This document shows positions 48,380-60,772 of a DNA stretch of 64,000 bases, piece by piece. The DNA comes from Gnetum montanum (taxonomy: Eukaryota; Streptophyta; Gnetopsida; Gnetales; Gnetaceae). A program made the position numbers and the translations under genes. Under the pieces are notes generated by a model. That model was not told the DNA's origin. It worked only from the letters and a program-made list of their open reading frames with translations, and made no database searches. Each line of letters starts with the position of its first letter. Within the stretch, counting starts at the first letter, position 1. The stretch spans positions 30,856-94,855 of the forward strand of contig MNCI01033492.1 in NCBI GenBank assembly GCA_015680685.1. Direction: 5' to 3'.

Positions 48380-48800
48380 AAGGCCACTTTACATTTTAAC
48401 AGTGCCTCAACCATGTGAGGTGGTAGTGTTGCTGTTGTCATTACATTCCCCTTGGGGGATATGCAACCTTTTTCTTACCACTTCACGTTCCTTTGTATGA
48501 ACAACATAGTTGAGTATGAAGGACTCCTTAGGGGCCTCTTAGTTTCCCAGCGATTAAAGATTCAACGTTTGGAAATTCGAGGCAATTCTCAACTTGTTGT
48601 CAATAAAATCACTGAAGTCTAAGCCTGTAAAGCCTTGCACTTATAGCGTTACTATGATTTGGTCAAAAACTTATTAAATCAGTTCACCACGATGGACATC
48701 CAGCATGTGCCATATGGAAAAAACACTGTAGCTGATGCCTTAGCTACACTAGCGTTAAACATGTTTCCACACCTATTCACAACTCTAACAGAGTGCACAA
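48380..48800 (+). pseudogene. Element D second RNase H (aRH) relic
   Basis: A second RNase H-like domain after the regular one reads FNSAS (first catalytic Asp changed to Asn), NNIVEYEGLLRGLL (catalytic Glu kept), RGNSQLVVNKI (Asp changed to Asn) and KNTVADALATLAL (last Asp kept). This archaeal-like additional RNase H is established for Tat elements. Two of four catalytic acids are lost in this copy. Confidence 0.85.
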
Positions 48801-50100
48801 AACCTATTATCCAAGTAGTACATGTGGCCTCCATAAGCGCTACCAATGCCCAAGAGTGGTATGCTAATGTGAAAGCCTACTTGCAGCATGGTGAACCCCC
48901 ACATGGCTTAACACCCGCCCAAAGGGATGCAATTCGAAAGCGAGCACAACAATATGTACTCATAATAGATAACACCTTGTGTAAATGCTCCTTTGATGGA
49001 ATACTATTAACTTGCATTCGTGGGGAGGAAGCACAAAATTTTTTTAGTGAAGTTCATGAAGGACTATGTGGAGGACACATAGCTCCCAAGGCTATGGTGG
49101 TGAAGATTAGACACCTAGGGTATTACTAGCCTTGCATGGAACAAGATTACTTTGCTAAATTCAAAACGTATGACACATGGCAATGTCATGCAAACCATAT
49201 ACACATGTTACCTACTAAGTTTCACCCTATGTAGATCACATGGCCATTCAAATGATGGGGACTAGATATCATAGGACCCATAACACCTAAGTCTTCTATA
49301 GGACATAGCTTCATCATTACTACCACCAAGTACTTTATGAAGTGGGCAGAGGCTATCCCCCTTAGGAAAACTACATCTCAACAGGTTTTCCACTTCATCT
49401 TAGATAAAATTATAACAAATTTTAGTCTTCCCATGACTATCGTGATGAACAATGGGCCATAGTTTAGTAGTGTGGAAACTAGAACCTTTTGTAGAAACCT
49501 TGGAATTAAGAAATATTTTTCATTGCAATATTACCTATAGGGTAATGGTGAAGCAGAGGCTATAAACAAAGACATCATCAACTTGCTTAAAAGAATGCTC
49601 CGCAACAGCAAGAGGTGATGGCACGAGCAAATCCTCTATGTTCTTTGGGCCTATTGTATGATGTCTAGGATGGCTATAGGTAAGACTCCTTGTAGCCTAG
49701 TTTACTAATCTAAAGCAGTGTTACCTCTCAAATTGCAGGTACCATCACTATGGATGATCCTTTCAAGCATCATGAATGAATCCCAGAACAATGAGTCAAG
49801 GATCATTGATCTCGACTCCCTAGAGGAAGAGCGTGCACAGACACTGAGTCGTATCGAATGGTATTAGGAAAAGTAGCAACAAAAGAGTCATGTAGACCTA
49901 CATTGATGGCCAATTAAAAAGGGGTACCTAGTACTCAAAGCTATGTGTGAACATGTAGACAAGTTTTTGAAAAATTGGGAAGCTCCATTCATAGTCACAA
50001 GAGCCTACGAGAAGGGAGCCTTCAAGCTGGCAGCCATGGATGGTAGAGAGTTTGCAAATATTATGAACCATTTATACTTGAAGTTGTACTACATCTAATA
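48801..50100 (+). pseudogene. Element D integrase relic
   Basis: It starts in an open piece ending at 49129 with CSFDGILLTCIRGEEA, EVHEGLCGGHI and IRHLGYY, the HHCC zinc-binding region, continued by KTYDTWQCHA. The core reads WGLDIIGPITPKS, YFMKWAEAIPLRKTT, MNNGPxFSS and NGEAEAINKDI (catalytic Glu region). The C-terminal part has KGYLVLKA and GAFKLA(A/T)MDGRE (50010-50060) and stops at 50100. There are several TAG stops. It inserted the DNA copy. Confidence 0.87.
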
Positions 50101-50139
50101 CAGAAGAAAGGTAAGCATTCATAGTGCGCTACAATTATA

Positions 50140-50390
50140 AACTGGCAGCCATAGTTCCCCCTGACTATAAACTAGCATAGAACATCCACTATGATGTTAA
50201 ATTGGTGTAGAGAGTCTGCTACAACCTTAAATTGGCCCATCAGTATCTGCTATGATGATAAACTAGCACAACGGTCTTCTAGGACCTTAAACTAGCATAG
50301 TGGTTTGCTAGGACATTAAACTAGCACATTGCGGTTTGTTGGGACCTTAAACTAGTACATCAGATGGTCTACTAGGACCTTAAACTAGGT
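50140..50390 (+). repeat. Third tandem array of element D, CCTTAAACTAG core
   Basis: About eight imperfect units of 30-40 bases, such as TTGCTAGGACATTAAACTAGC and GGACCTTAAACTAGTACATC, lie just after the integrase end. They share the core with the arrays at 43710 and 46016. Confidence 0.88.
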
Positions 50391-51767
50391 TTGTGGCACA
50401 ATTTTCCCAAATTGCATCCAAGACCATTCAAACAAGTGAGCATGGATAGTGCCCACACGAGGTGGGATGTTGCAGTTCCAGAATGCAGTTCATGATGAAA
50501 AGAGAACACCCTATGGAACATATGCTATGCCACTATCCTAGGCATCTTGCTAATCCTCTGGAGATGTCATTGGACATCTTACTAACCTTCCAGAGCTAGC
50601 ACCACTGCAAACCATTGCCTTGGTAGTAGCTTCCGTTGTCAGCATATGCTATTTGAGTCCCAGCACTATTGTGGCCCAGTTACAAAGTTGCTACCCTTCA
50701 ACCCCCACCATCATCTAAGCTGAATAGATGTTCAGTTGTTAGGCCTCTTCACTTATAGTTGAACTGCATGATGTTTGCCTTGGGCAAGGACTCTTGAGCA
50801 CTCACATTGCTACAACTCCTAGCCCCCTTGGTGTCAGCTTACTTAATTTGCTACTATAAGAACCACTACTAGCCTTCCTTCTTTGGAGATGAAATACCTC
50901 GGAAACAATGCTAGCCACTTCAATGGTCTCTCAAGAAAGTAAGGCCTTTGCCTAACTGCACTTCATGGTTACATTTCTCTGGCCTACTTTTTGTTATGCC
51001 TGCAAGATACGAGCCAAGACGACATCACTTAGAAATGCGTTTCCCCAGGAGGGCAGGACACTACAAGATTTTGAGGTAATCACTTTGACTAGCTTAGCTA
51101 CTTGGGAGTGCACATCCTACCCTTCCCATTTAACCTTGTCATCTCATTCATCACACCCTAGTTTCCCATTTTACACCTTCTTTACAAGCTTTCTCAATGC
51201 ATGTAAAGCCCTCCCATATGCTCAACCGCAAAGTCCATGATGCATGTAACACAACTTGCCACATGGGAAGCATTTGTAGGTAGGTCAAAGTCTCACATGG
51301 ATGTAATGCAACTCATCCTAGGGAGGAAACACCTATCCTACTACAACAAGTTTGTTTGTAAATGAATATGGCTAAACAGCAAAAGAAAAACACACAAGCG
51401 TAACAGAGCTAAAAAAAAGAGTGTGTGCCCAAAACAAGTGGCACACTAGCTGTCTTACAATGACCATCTCTAAGCATCCCAAAAAGAGGTTAGAAGCTAG
51501 TAGAAGAAAGATACCTACGCATGCTAATTCCCTCATAAGCACTTTGACCAGGGATCACGTAACAATTCATCTTTCCTTCTCCTGAACCTGTCCCCTATCC
51601 TTTTTCTCCTTTTTCCTGCATAGCTATCCTAGCACTCCCAAGCATAGAAAAGTGAAATCTAAGCAACCACCGAAGAGTGATGTTGGTGTCTTGCCCCCCA
51701 TGGTGTTTTGTATTCTTTGTCGATGTCTATTGGATGAATCCTCTAGACGTTGACAAGGAGGGGCCTG
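50391..51767 (+). other. Element D 3' untranslated part and polypurine tract
   Basis: No conserved ORF. The small frame at 50965-51240 shows no family resemblance. The tract GACAAGGAGGGGCC at 51752-51765 lies next to the LTR start and is the likely plus-strand primer. Confidence 0.6.
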
Positions 51768-53645
51768 TGAAACACCATAAAATTTCAGGACTCTCATGCT
51801 TCAGCAGAGTCCTAAAATTTAGGCAAGGATTTCCACAAGTGTAGCTTCATGATGGTTTACACTAAGGGTACATTTTCTATTTTGGTAAATTTTCTACCTC
51901 CAAGGTTGATAGGCTCTCTAGACTCTCCAACCTACCCAACTAGACAATCAACCTATGACAATTTATGTAGAAACTAGGCTAGGAGTTGTCAAATGTGTTT
52001 GGGATGAGCAAAAAAGTTTGGAAAGTTTTCTAGTGAAGAATTCTAATACACTATGCTACTCTATGTAGTGTAGAAAGCCTTGAAAAATAGTTGCTCAAGT
52101 GTCCAAGTGCTAAGTAACAAAGTGATTGCGAAGACAAGGTAGGATTTAGTTAACATAAGATGCTACGCTATGTTATGCTATGTAGCATAGCAAACGCAAA
52201 GTGGAAAGGTCCATCTTGCTAAGTGATTTCAATAAGAAAATGATACCTTGACAAGAATTTGGCCTCCAATACGTCTTGCCCCACTTAATCCATAGGCCTT
52301 GAGAAAATTTTCTTTCTAGAAATTGGTGAATTAAACAAGGAAGTAGGATACAGTAGCCACTACACTGTGCTATGCTACATAGCGTAGCATAGCATAGCAA
52401 TGATGCAAAATAAAAAGTGTTTCAAATGTGAGTTCAGAAAGTTCAAAGGCTTCCCAACATGAAGGAAAAAAGTTATAGTTATTAGCATCATTAAGCCTTA
52501 AACAAATTCTATTTAGCTCCAACATAAATTTTAGCTAAGAGTAGTGGCTATGCTATGCTATGCTATGTAGCATAGCACAACATAGCAAGTAGCCACTTAT
52601 GCTATGCCAATGTGCTTGATAGCATGAGAAATGCAACACTAGTACAGGAACATCAAGACATCTTTGGGAAACACTAGAACTTGTTGACAACAATCTTCCT
52701 TACTCGGGTATCTCCTTGGTGGAATCAGCAATTTCACTCCATCTTGCACACTGCCTAGTCAGCCCCCAAAACATTATTCCTATGCTTGACCCTACTCGTA
52801 AGAGTAGGGGAGATGTAGTCCTGGAGCATAGAATCCATTTTGCTTGTGCTATTACCACACTAGATCTTGACACGTGTAGTTCCAATGGTATAGTCACAAC
52901 ATAGCAAAGTTCATGTCCAGTATCGCACACCTACACGGTATAGACATGTTAGCATTTTGTGGGGTCTAGGACATATGGCATCTAGACCATATTTCTCTCT
53001 TACACCTAGCCCTATAAATACCCCAAAAAACAACACTCAAAGGGCTTGCTTTTTGGCATTAACAAGAGCAGTTGGCTTGTTGGCTTTTTGCATTGGCTAG
53101 TTAGCTTGTGAGTTAGCTTTCAGAAGGCATTTTTGGCATTTTTCTTGAGCATTCTAGTTATCTTTGAACTCTATGGTTGGATCCAAACATCCCTTTGTGA
53201 GTCAAGCATTTTGACATCCTAGAAAATCAATCAGCAAGAAGAAGAGACTATGAATATACCACTCAGTGTAAGGAGTGTCTCTCCGGCATCACATAACCTA
53301 TTGTACACCTTTTCAAATAAGGCAAAGAATCAAATCTGCGACTTTGGGATAGTGCATTTTCTCACACAAGTTTGTTTTGCTATCTTCTCATTAAAATTGT
53401 TGTTTTGCACTATCTTTGTCATTTTGCATTTATCGATCATCAATTTATCTTACATGTTTTGCTTTTTGAAAAAAATGTTTATGTAAGGTTAAGATACACT
53501 GATTAAGTCCCTATCTAATTGACCCGATGGTTCATGGTGCCTTGCTTCCATCTTTTCCCAACACGGCCCTTATATAGATCCGAGGTTAAACTATTTGCCT
53601 GACAACCTCTCGGTGTTCTAGCCATCGACGTTTTTGGTCATTACA
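51768..53645 (+). repeat. Element D 3' LTR
   Basis: Runs from TGAAACACC to GGTCATTACA. The TATA box TATAAATA is at 53013-53020. It carries four palindrome clusters matching those of the 5' LTR (near 52050, 52161, 52358 and 52546). ACTCC follows, then element C's pol frame. The extra 87 bases at its end compared with the 5' LTR indicate that the 5' copy was shortened. Confidence 0.87.
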
Positions 53646-53650
53646 ACTCC

Positions 53651-54170
53651 TGAGTAGAAAGGGATGCTATTGAAGGTGATCAAAAAATGGCCAACAACAT
53701 TTGCTTGGTCATATCTTGAACTCATAGGGATTGATCCTAGGATATGCCAACATCACATCTATACCAATTTGCCCATGGAGCCAAGGAGATAGATGAAATA
53801 GTAGCTAAACCCCAAATTGAAATAGATTTTCAAAGAGAAATTGAACAATTCCTCAAGGAGAGGTTTAGTTATCCAATTCTATATAGTGAGTGTATAAGTC
53901 CATTTGAAACTATGCCAAAGAAAGGTGGCAAATGGTAGGTCTATATTCATTTCAGGATGTTGAGCATGGTAACATTCAAAGATCATTTTCCATTGCCATT
54001 TGTGGACTTAGTGTTGGATACTATTTTTGGGAATTGCTAATATAGGTTCCTATATGGTTATAGTGGCTATAACCAAATTCAAATTGGACTCAAGGATCAG
54101 GCCAAAACAAGTGCAATAAATGAACAAGTGCTTGCTGAACTAGAATGGTACAATGACATTCTCACTTATC
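53651..54170 (+). pseudogene. Element C reverse transcriptase relic, shortened
   Basis: It resumes C's pol after D with a KWPTTFAW-like segment and EIEQFLKERFSYPI, MPKKGGKW, HFPLPFVD and YGYSGYNQIQIG. Near 54114 it jumps from DQAKT to LAELEWYNDILTYLL, a sequence that in A and B lies after RNase H. So the FMDD region and all of RNase H are deleted. Confidence 0.87.
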
Positions 54171-55400
54171 TTCTCACTTAAGAGATGCCACAAGAGTTAG
54201 ACCACGGAAAGAAAAAACAGTTTTTTCATTAGGCAAAATGCTTCATGGAGATTAATGGACATCNTGGAAAGAAACAACAGTTTTTTCATTAGGAAAAATG
54301 CTTCATGGAGATTAATGGACATCTTTACAAGGTGTGTGTTGATGGCCTAGTTCATTGATGTGTTTCTAATGGTGACCAACTACACATTCTCCAAGATGTT
54401 CATGAGGGTCCTTATGGGGGCCATTATGTAGGGAGATGCATGACCATGAAAATCCTGATGGAAGGATACTATCGGTTGACAATCTTCAGTGATGCCCACT
54501 AATTTTTTGGCTCTTGTGAACATTGTCAATAAGATGCTGGGATGACTACTCAAATAGAGGGATCTTAGTGGTGGATCTAACCACTAGAATCCTTCAACAT
54601 TTGAAGCATAGGCTTCATGAGTCCCATCACATCCATGTTAAATGGAAAGGCTTAATAGTCACTATTAAATTTTATACAAAATGGGCAGAAGCAGTAGTTG
54701 TCACTAACTATACAGAGTCCACTGCTACACAGTTTGTACAAAAACATTTTGTAAATAGGTTTGGAGTGCCATGTGTACTGATTTCTAATAATGGTACTTA
54801 TTTTATGGGTGCTACTTTTTGCAATCTCATGCAATGCTTGGGGGTAGAAAATAAATTAAAAACACCCTACCACCTCCAAGCCAATGGTCAAGCAGAAGTT
54901 ACCAATAGGGAGATCACAAAAATCTTAACAAGAACAATTAGCAAATATAGGAGAGACTAGATCATAAAATTTAATGATTCCCTTTGGGAATACCACTCAA
55001 CATGGAAACTCCTTATATGCTACTCTCCCTTTGAGTTGCTGTACAAAAAATTACCAGCTCTTATAATTTAATTCGAGCTTCATACACTTTCAACAACTTG
55101 TGACTTTGACCTTGACCTAAGCCTAGCACAAAAAGAGATATTGATCAGCCTTAATGTGCTAAATAAGAATTAATTAGTCACCCTATCCTTGAATGAAGTG
55201 CATAAAGCATTTAGTAAACAATGCCATGACCTTAGGATAAGGAAAGTGAAATTTCAAAACGAAGACAAGGTTCTCTACTAGAACCGCACACATGTACCTC
55301 AACAAATGAAGTTCCAAATGTTGTGTGAAGGGTGTTACATCATTTATGATTCTTTTCTTCTGGGGTCATGTTAATTTACAAACCTAAGAGCCCAAACAAA
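54171..55400 (+). pseudogene. Element C integrase relic
   Basis: Zinc-binding region: FFH.EKCFMEINGH, then QDVHEGPYGGHYVGR and GSCEHCQ. A 145-codon open piece (54523-54960) holds KWAEAVVVTNYT, NRFGVPCVLISNNGTYFMGATF (second catalytic region as NNG, where A has DNE) and LQANGQAEVTNREI with the catalytic Glu kept. C-terminal part: VKFQNEDKVLY, HEPM. A 59-base stretch in the zinc region is doubled across an N at 54264, probably an assembly fault. Confidence 0.87.
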
Positions 55401-56900
55401 AAGTAGTTGGTCAACACACAACAAGTCAAACCTTTCCATGAGCCCATGTAAGCTAGTGTAATCAATGCCTCTTTGGATGTACAACCATGCTTAATCTTTT
55501 AGATCTCTTCCTTTCAACTTAGTTATGGGGGAGGTGGCCATCCATGCTAATATATTAACTTGCTCCTTAGGTTTTCTACTTTTTTGTTTTACAACATCAT
55601 TAGTATGTTTTATTTTTCTTGAATATTTTTACAATTTCTTGTATACTTTACTTTATTTTGGTGTGTATTTTTCTTGCCTTCTAATAAAAAGTGCTTTATC
55701 TCCAACAGGACTCATCAATGATGTGGCTAGTTACTAATGGTGGTTTGTACCTAATTTTTTATTACTAATTAATAATTACTATTTTTGAATTTTGATGGTT
55801 GATAACTAAGAAGAGATTCTCTTTCATGGAATAGGTAGTGAGTTCACATCATCCATCCATCTACCAACTTTATGGTTTTCCTGGTCTTGGAAATATGATG
55901 TCCCTTTTTCATTAATAAAATTTTTAATAAACTTGTGACCTTGGTAGTTTCCAAACTTGGGAAATATTCAAAGGTTTGAAAAGGTTGTGACTTTAATGGG
56001 ATTCAATAATCTTTATGCCTCTTTGTTTGCTTGAGTGCATGTGTGCTTTCATGGATTTCTTACTGTTTTGTGTTGACGAATAACAAGAAGTTGAATAAAT
56101 ATTTACATGGTGTGGTTCCTATCAAAAAATTCATAAAAACATAAAATGTTGAAAAGAATGATGGGAATTCAAGGCACATCCCTTAGAAAAAATAAATGGG
56201 CTACAAGAATTGGTTATTGGACTAGAAAAACATGTTACCCATGCTTGAGGGTCCCCTCTAACTAAGGCTCTTTCTTAATTCTTACTTCTCTTTTCTTCTA
56301 AAATAAGGAATGCTGATTGTCTATGGGAGAATTCTTGTATCTTAAGGGGGGGACTGGTTCTAGAGTGGTGATGCAAAGTCACTAAAAGTGGTTGGTTTTG
56401 GTCTGGACTAAGGTTGAACTTTATTAGGTCATTTAAATATGAAATTCACAAGGGACTTCATTTGACCATGATTGGGACATCCATTCCACTCTCTATCTCA
56501 TCCATCAATGCTCTTCATAACTTACCCCACTATTGATTTTCATGTTTTTTCTTAATTTCTTATTTTGACGTGTTGAAATTCTTAGGTAGATTCTTCAAGT
56601 TTTGGTCCTTAACGTTTTGTAGCCATTAATCAACTATGGGATCCACGAACTTCTTAGTTGAGGTTATGCAAGGGCAAAAAGGACATAAGCCTACTATGAG
56701 GAGGACCCACTTGCATAGCTCTTGGTTGGACTAGTTAAATCCCTTATCTTTAGATATTTTGGTATAATCAAATACTTTACATTCCCCATTGGTTGCATCT
56801 AATTGTGTTCTCCTTAAGGCATTTCTCCAATCATTCTCCATATTTTGTGAACTCTCAAACCCTCTTCATATATTTCATTGTGTTCTTGGCTTTGGACTTC
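55401..56900 (+). other. Element C 3' spacer
   Basis: Matches the spacers of A and B in order: GGGGGAGGTGGCCA (55528), a T-rich TTTTGTTTTACAACAT stretch (55580-55660), CATGGTGTGGTTCC (56116), GGGCTACAAGAATT, CCTCTAACTAAGGCTC (56252-56268) and GGAGGACCCAC (56700). No conserved ORF is seen. Confidence 0.6.
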
Positions 56901-56929
56901 CATTTGACTACAATTTTATTCAAAAACTC

Positions 56930-57480
56930 CTTATATTTTTCAAATTTTGACTTAGTTAGTGGTGGTCAATAGTTGCATTAACTAGGCCTAGTTGACATAG
57001 CTGACCGCATCAACTAGGCCTCATCAATGAGGCCTCATTGATGAATGGAAAAATTCTATAAATAGCACCGACCACTTAGGAATTTTTTTGACATTTTACT
57101 CAAACATAAGAGGATTTTTTGCAATTTTTTAGAGTTCACAACCTTCTAGAGTGCATAAATTTCAAGCCATTTGTTTGATTCACTCCGTTCTTTGGCCCTG
57201 CAACTTGCAGAGGTAGGGTTTTCATTGTGGGGTTCAGAAACCTTAGGTTTTTGATAGATAAATTTTTAGAATTTTTCTAACTTTCCCATGGGTTTAATAA
57301 TTAAAATAATATTAAATCATCAACCTATGAGAGTTAAAAACTCCAACACACTCAGGTAAGCTATCTAATCAGATAATATTAAAATAATCAAATAGGCCAT
57401 GCTTACAACTTAGCCAAGTGTAACTACCCTAAGGGATAAGGTATTCCAAATGTTTCAAAGTTATAGATTAAGTGCTAATC
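56930..57480 (+). mobile_element. LTR-like stretch, possibly element C's 3' LTR start
   Basis: Repeated GTTGACATAG, GCATCAACTAGGCCTCATCAA and GAGGCCTCATTGATGA dyads precede a TATA box (CTATAAATAGC near 57056-57066), the layout of the family's U3. It follows C's spacer where a 3' LTR is expected, but the part after the TATA box does not match C's 5' LTR. It may be a different or replaced LTR. No end or target duplication was found. Confidence 0.35.
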
Positions 57481-57559
57481 CTTGGTCATGTTCTGATTAA
57501 AAATGACACGTAGATCAACATGCCTATAGGAAGGAGAACCATCTCAACCAAGGGACAAA

Positions 57560-58262
57560 TGGCCATCAATTGGAAGGGAGCAACAAGAACAAGCCCAAGA
57601 GTAGGAAGTAGAAACTCATGCAACAAGACCTCTTTAAGAGGAGTCTATAGTGAAATTCATTTGATAGATTCCTGAGGAAGTATCCATAATATAACAATCC
57701 CATTGATATGAGGCATCCAGATTAGTGCCAAGATTGGGGGTCACATTAACTCAACCTTGCCTTGATTAGATTGAGCCTCATGACATCCAACATTTAGTTG
57801 TCCAAGAATTAAACTTTGGACTATTCTTAGAACATGCTTTACTAGAAGTTAAGATGTAATTGTAGAACTCTTCCATGTGGCCAATCATCACTTCTAGTGG
57901 AGAGTGGTACATGGAAGAGACATATCTCTTCTTGAATAGTAGGAGGGCAGGAACCTCTATGAAGGTCAAGAACATTTAGGTGTCTTACTTAGTGGAAGCT
58001 ATTGTGTAGGCCTTGGGGTTTCCTAATATTGGAAAAAATTTGGTAGAAATATCTACACAAGAAAAACTAGAGGAAAAGGAGTGGACCTAGCAATGTAATG
58101 GAGTGGACCACAAGGAGTATGATGCACTCACCCTGGTGGAGCATGCATATTTTAAGATAGAAGCCTATCACCTCAATCCGACAGTGAGGCCTAGTAAGGT
58201 GAATACCTTTTTTCCCTATGTGTATGTTGATCCAAATGAAAAATTCCATGTGCACCTTCCAT
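57560..58262 (+). pseudogene. Unidentified coding relic
   Basis: One plus-strand frame can be followed with stops at 57672, 57700, 57773, 57857 and others. Readable pieces are ELNFGLFLEHALLEVKM, EWYMEETYLFLNSRRAG, ALGFPNIGKNLVEIST, VDHKEYDALTLVEHAYFKIE and VNTFFPYVYVDPNEKFHVHL. Most stops could be CAG/CAA/CGA codons turned to TAG/TAA/TGA. I do not recognise the family. It could be a transposon gene or a host pseudogene. Confidence 0.4.
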
Positions 58263-60772
58263 AGTTGATCTATCTAGAGGTAGAGAAGTGATTTAAGAAA
58301 AAAAAAACTTGGAAGGAAGGCCCTGCCCTTTCCTTGCCTCATCAGAAAATTATATAAAAGGGTAGGAATAGTTCACTATGCCAATGGTACACTCTAGCAT
58401 ACTCCTAATCTAGAATACTTCTTCTACCTCTTGGGCATTAATGATGAAGGACAAGACCCCTTCCACAACCAAGGAAGAAGAGTAGCAATAATGACCTCCA
58501 ATGTCCACTCACAAAATAGTGTCAAAGTCCTGAATTGCCCTTGAACAAATGCATGAGATACAAGAGTAGCTCTTGCATGAGAAGAAGTAGTGAGTAGGCG
58601 TGAGTGATGACAATCCATTTGTGTATCATGTAGCAATGAGCCACCTCAATGAAGTGGCTTAAAACATCAGCCAAATCAAGGGACTTGGACCAATCTTTTC
58701 AGCCCAAAGAACATAGCTATTCATGAGATCAAATCCTAGCACTTGAGAGGTAACATTCACTCTCTTACAATAGTAGAAATTTTTAGACATCTCTAGTAAT
58801 GTTGCTACTTTCTCAGTGTGTCCAGAAAATGGTGTGGGGGCAACTACCTTGGTGATGCAGCACTATGGGCAGAAGACAACATTATAGGTGGTTGTTGATG
58901 AAATTGTTGATGCATTAAATGCACTTGTGGCATTTCTACTAGATGTTTTTGCACTTTGAGATTCATAGGAATAATTAGTGGAAGATTAAGTATAGCCTAA
59001 AACGAATAGTTGTTGTAACAACTAGCACAAACTAGGAAACTAATTTTGAATGTCTTTGGCCTTCTAAATATAGTCACTATAACCTAGTCAGAGCTATTGA
59101 AAGAAAGGGGCAAATGCATTATCATGAAGGTGCAAGTTGAAATAGCCTAGGCTCAAAACCAGCACCTAGATGCAAAGGTTGTTGAATTAAGAGCTTGGAG
59201 GAGCTATGGCAAAGAACTGTATGTGTTCACTGCTACATTAATCATGTGTAAATACTAGGTTCTACCACCTCAATTCTATATGTCTCTACATGCTCCAAAG
59301 TGTACATAAATGTTAGAAATTTTTTTGTTTGTGTAAAGTTAAGTTGTAAATAGACATAGGCGACAAGATAGAGAAATATGAAACTTTGAATCTATGAACT
59401 ATGTTTTTCTCATCTATCAAAAACCTTCCTAAACATAGCTTGAGCATTGAACTAAAGGTAATAATAACATAGTTGAGATTTCTATTCATAAGTTAGTCTT
59501 TCAAACTCAAGTATATTCCATTGGTCGAGTATATCATGTAACTATTTAAGTTGATGCACTTTGAAAACAACATTTCAATATGGAAAAATAAGTTACACCA
59601 ATGCTTAAGTTGGTGGATGTTAGGTTTCTAGATTTGACTTATTGGTGTAAACACTGTTTAGTTTGTTGGTCATGATTAGCACTAATTTGTTGAAGAAAAT
59701 GTAAGGAAGAGACTATTAATTCTGCAAATGGTTTTCATCATGGATAATTGTATATAACTTGCACCAGATTTTAAAATACATTTGCTAGTCCGACTCAATA
59801 CTACTAATCAAGGTTAATCAAAATTCAAGACTTCTGCACAAATATTGGAAATTCAAAATTGAACAATGTGGAATTATTCCAATATTTTTCAGGTCTAGAC
59901 GTTATGAAACCACCTTCTTTTTCATTATTAAAGATTACTTTTGTTTGTCAAAATTATTCTTTTGAAATCTTATGCTTGCTTTTTTAACTATATATATACA
60001 CGTCACTTTGGCTTTTCTTTGTGTGTTTGTTCATACCAATAGAACTTTTGCTAAGCTAAAACCAAACATCATCATCTTATCCCTATCCCAATAATATTAC
60101 ATTAAGTGAATTTTTCTTTTTCCTCTAATCATTTTGACTTAGGTATGAGATAAAGAAATATGATAGATGACATAAGAGCTAAAGAATAATGTATTTGTAA
60201 TCATAGCTTAATAAATTACATCTAGTTTATGAAAATGTACAAAATAAATATAGAAAATGTATAGAATAGATATATATTTGGTTTTCTCTAGACAACTTTG
60301 AATGGAAAATCTAAAGAAAGAAACTAAACATTAACATACGCAAGGAGGAAGTATTAGTAATTTCGAACAAAGGTGAGTCTTTCTATGTATTTCAAGCTTG
60401 CAACATTACCAAATATTAATAATCAACTAATGCATGCTATTTATCATGGCCCTGTGCGATAGCATGGGAGATGTTGGTATCAACACTTTGTCCCCAAACT
60501 GGAAATTGCATGTAAGTGCAAAGGGTAGAAAAATCATGAAAATTTTAAAATGATTGAAGAATATGTAAAATATAAAGAATAAAAAAGGATCATAAAATGG
60601 GATGAAATAAAATTGGGAGTAAACTATAATGTTCTAAACATGATTAAAATCAAGAGAGAATTAGACGTGGGCCACCCTTACCACACCACCTTATTTAATT
60701 AAAATCTAAATATATAATTCATTATTTTAACTACATAGATATATATATAATTAAAATATATAATTAAGATCT
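58263..60772. other. AT-rich stretch without recognised feature
   Basis: Short frames at 58424-58636 and elsewhere show no family resemblance. A gag-like trace may continue to about 58850, but it cannot be supported. From 59280 the DNA is strongly AT-rich. Confidence 0.4.

Larger units (their letters stand above)
38961..53645 (+). mobile_element. Element D: Tat-type Ty3/gypsy retrotransposon, dead
   Basis: About 14.7 kb. Long LTRs (about 1.8 kb) beginning TGAAACACCATAAAAT lie at 38961 and 51768. Inside are gag with a zinc finger-like segment, protease, RT, RNase H, a second RNase H-like domain and integrase. The second RNase H between RH and INT is the known mark of the Tat lineage (Ogre, Retand and relatives), which also tends to be very large and to contain tandem repeats. 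It lies inside the pol gene of C. All coding parts carry stops, and the primer site at the 5' LTR is missing. Confidence 0.9.

Noticed and set aside
52158-52200. Palindromes near LTRs as transposon ends (MITE)
   Set aside because: They occur at the same places in both LTRs of D, so they are part of the LTR and not later insertions.
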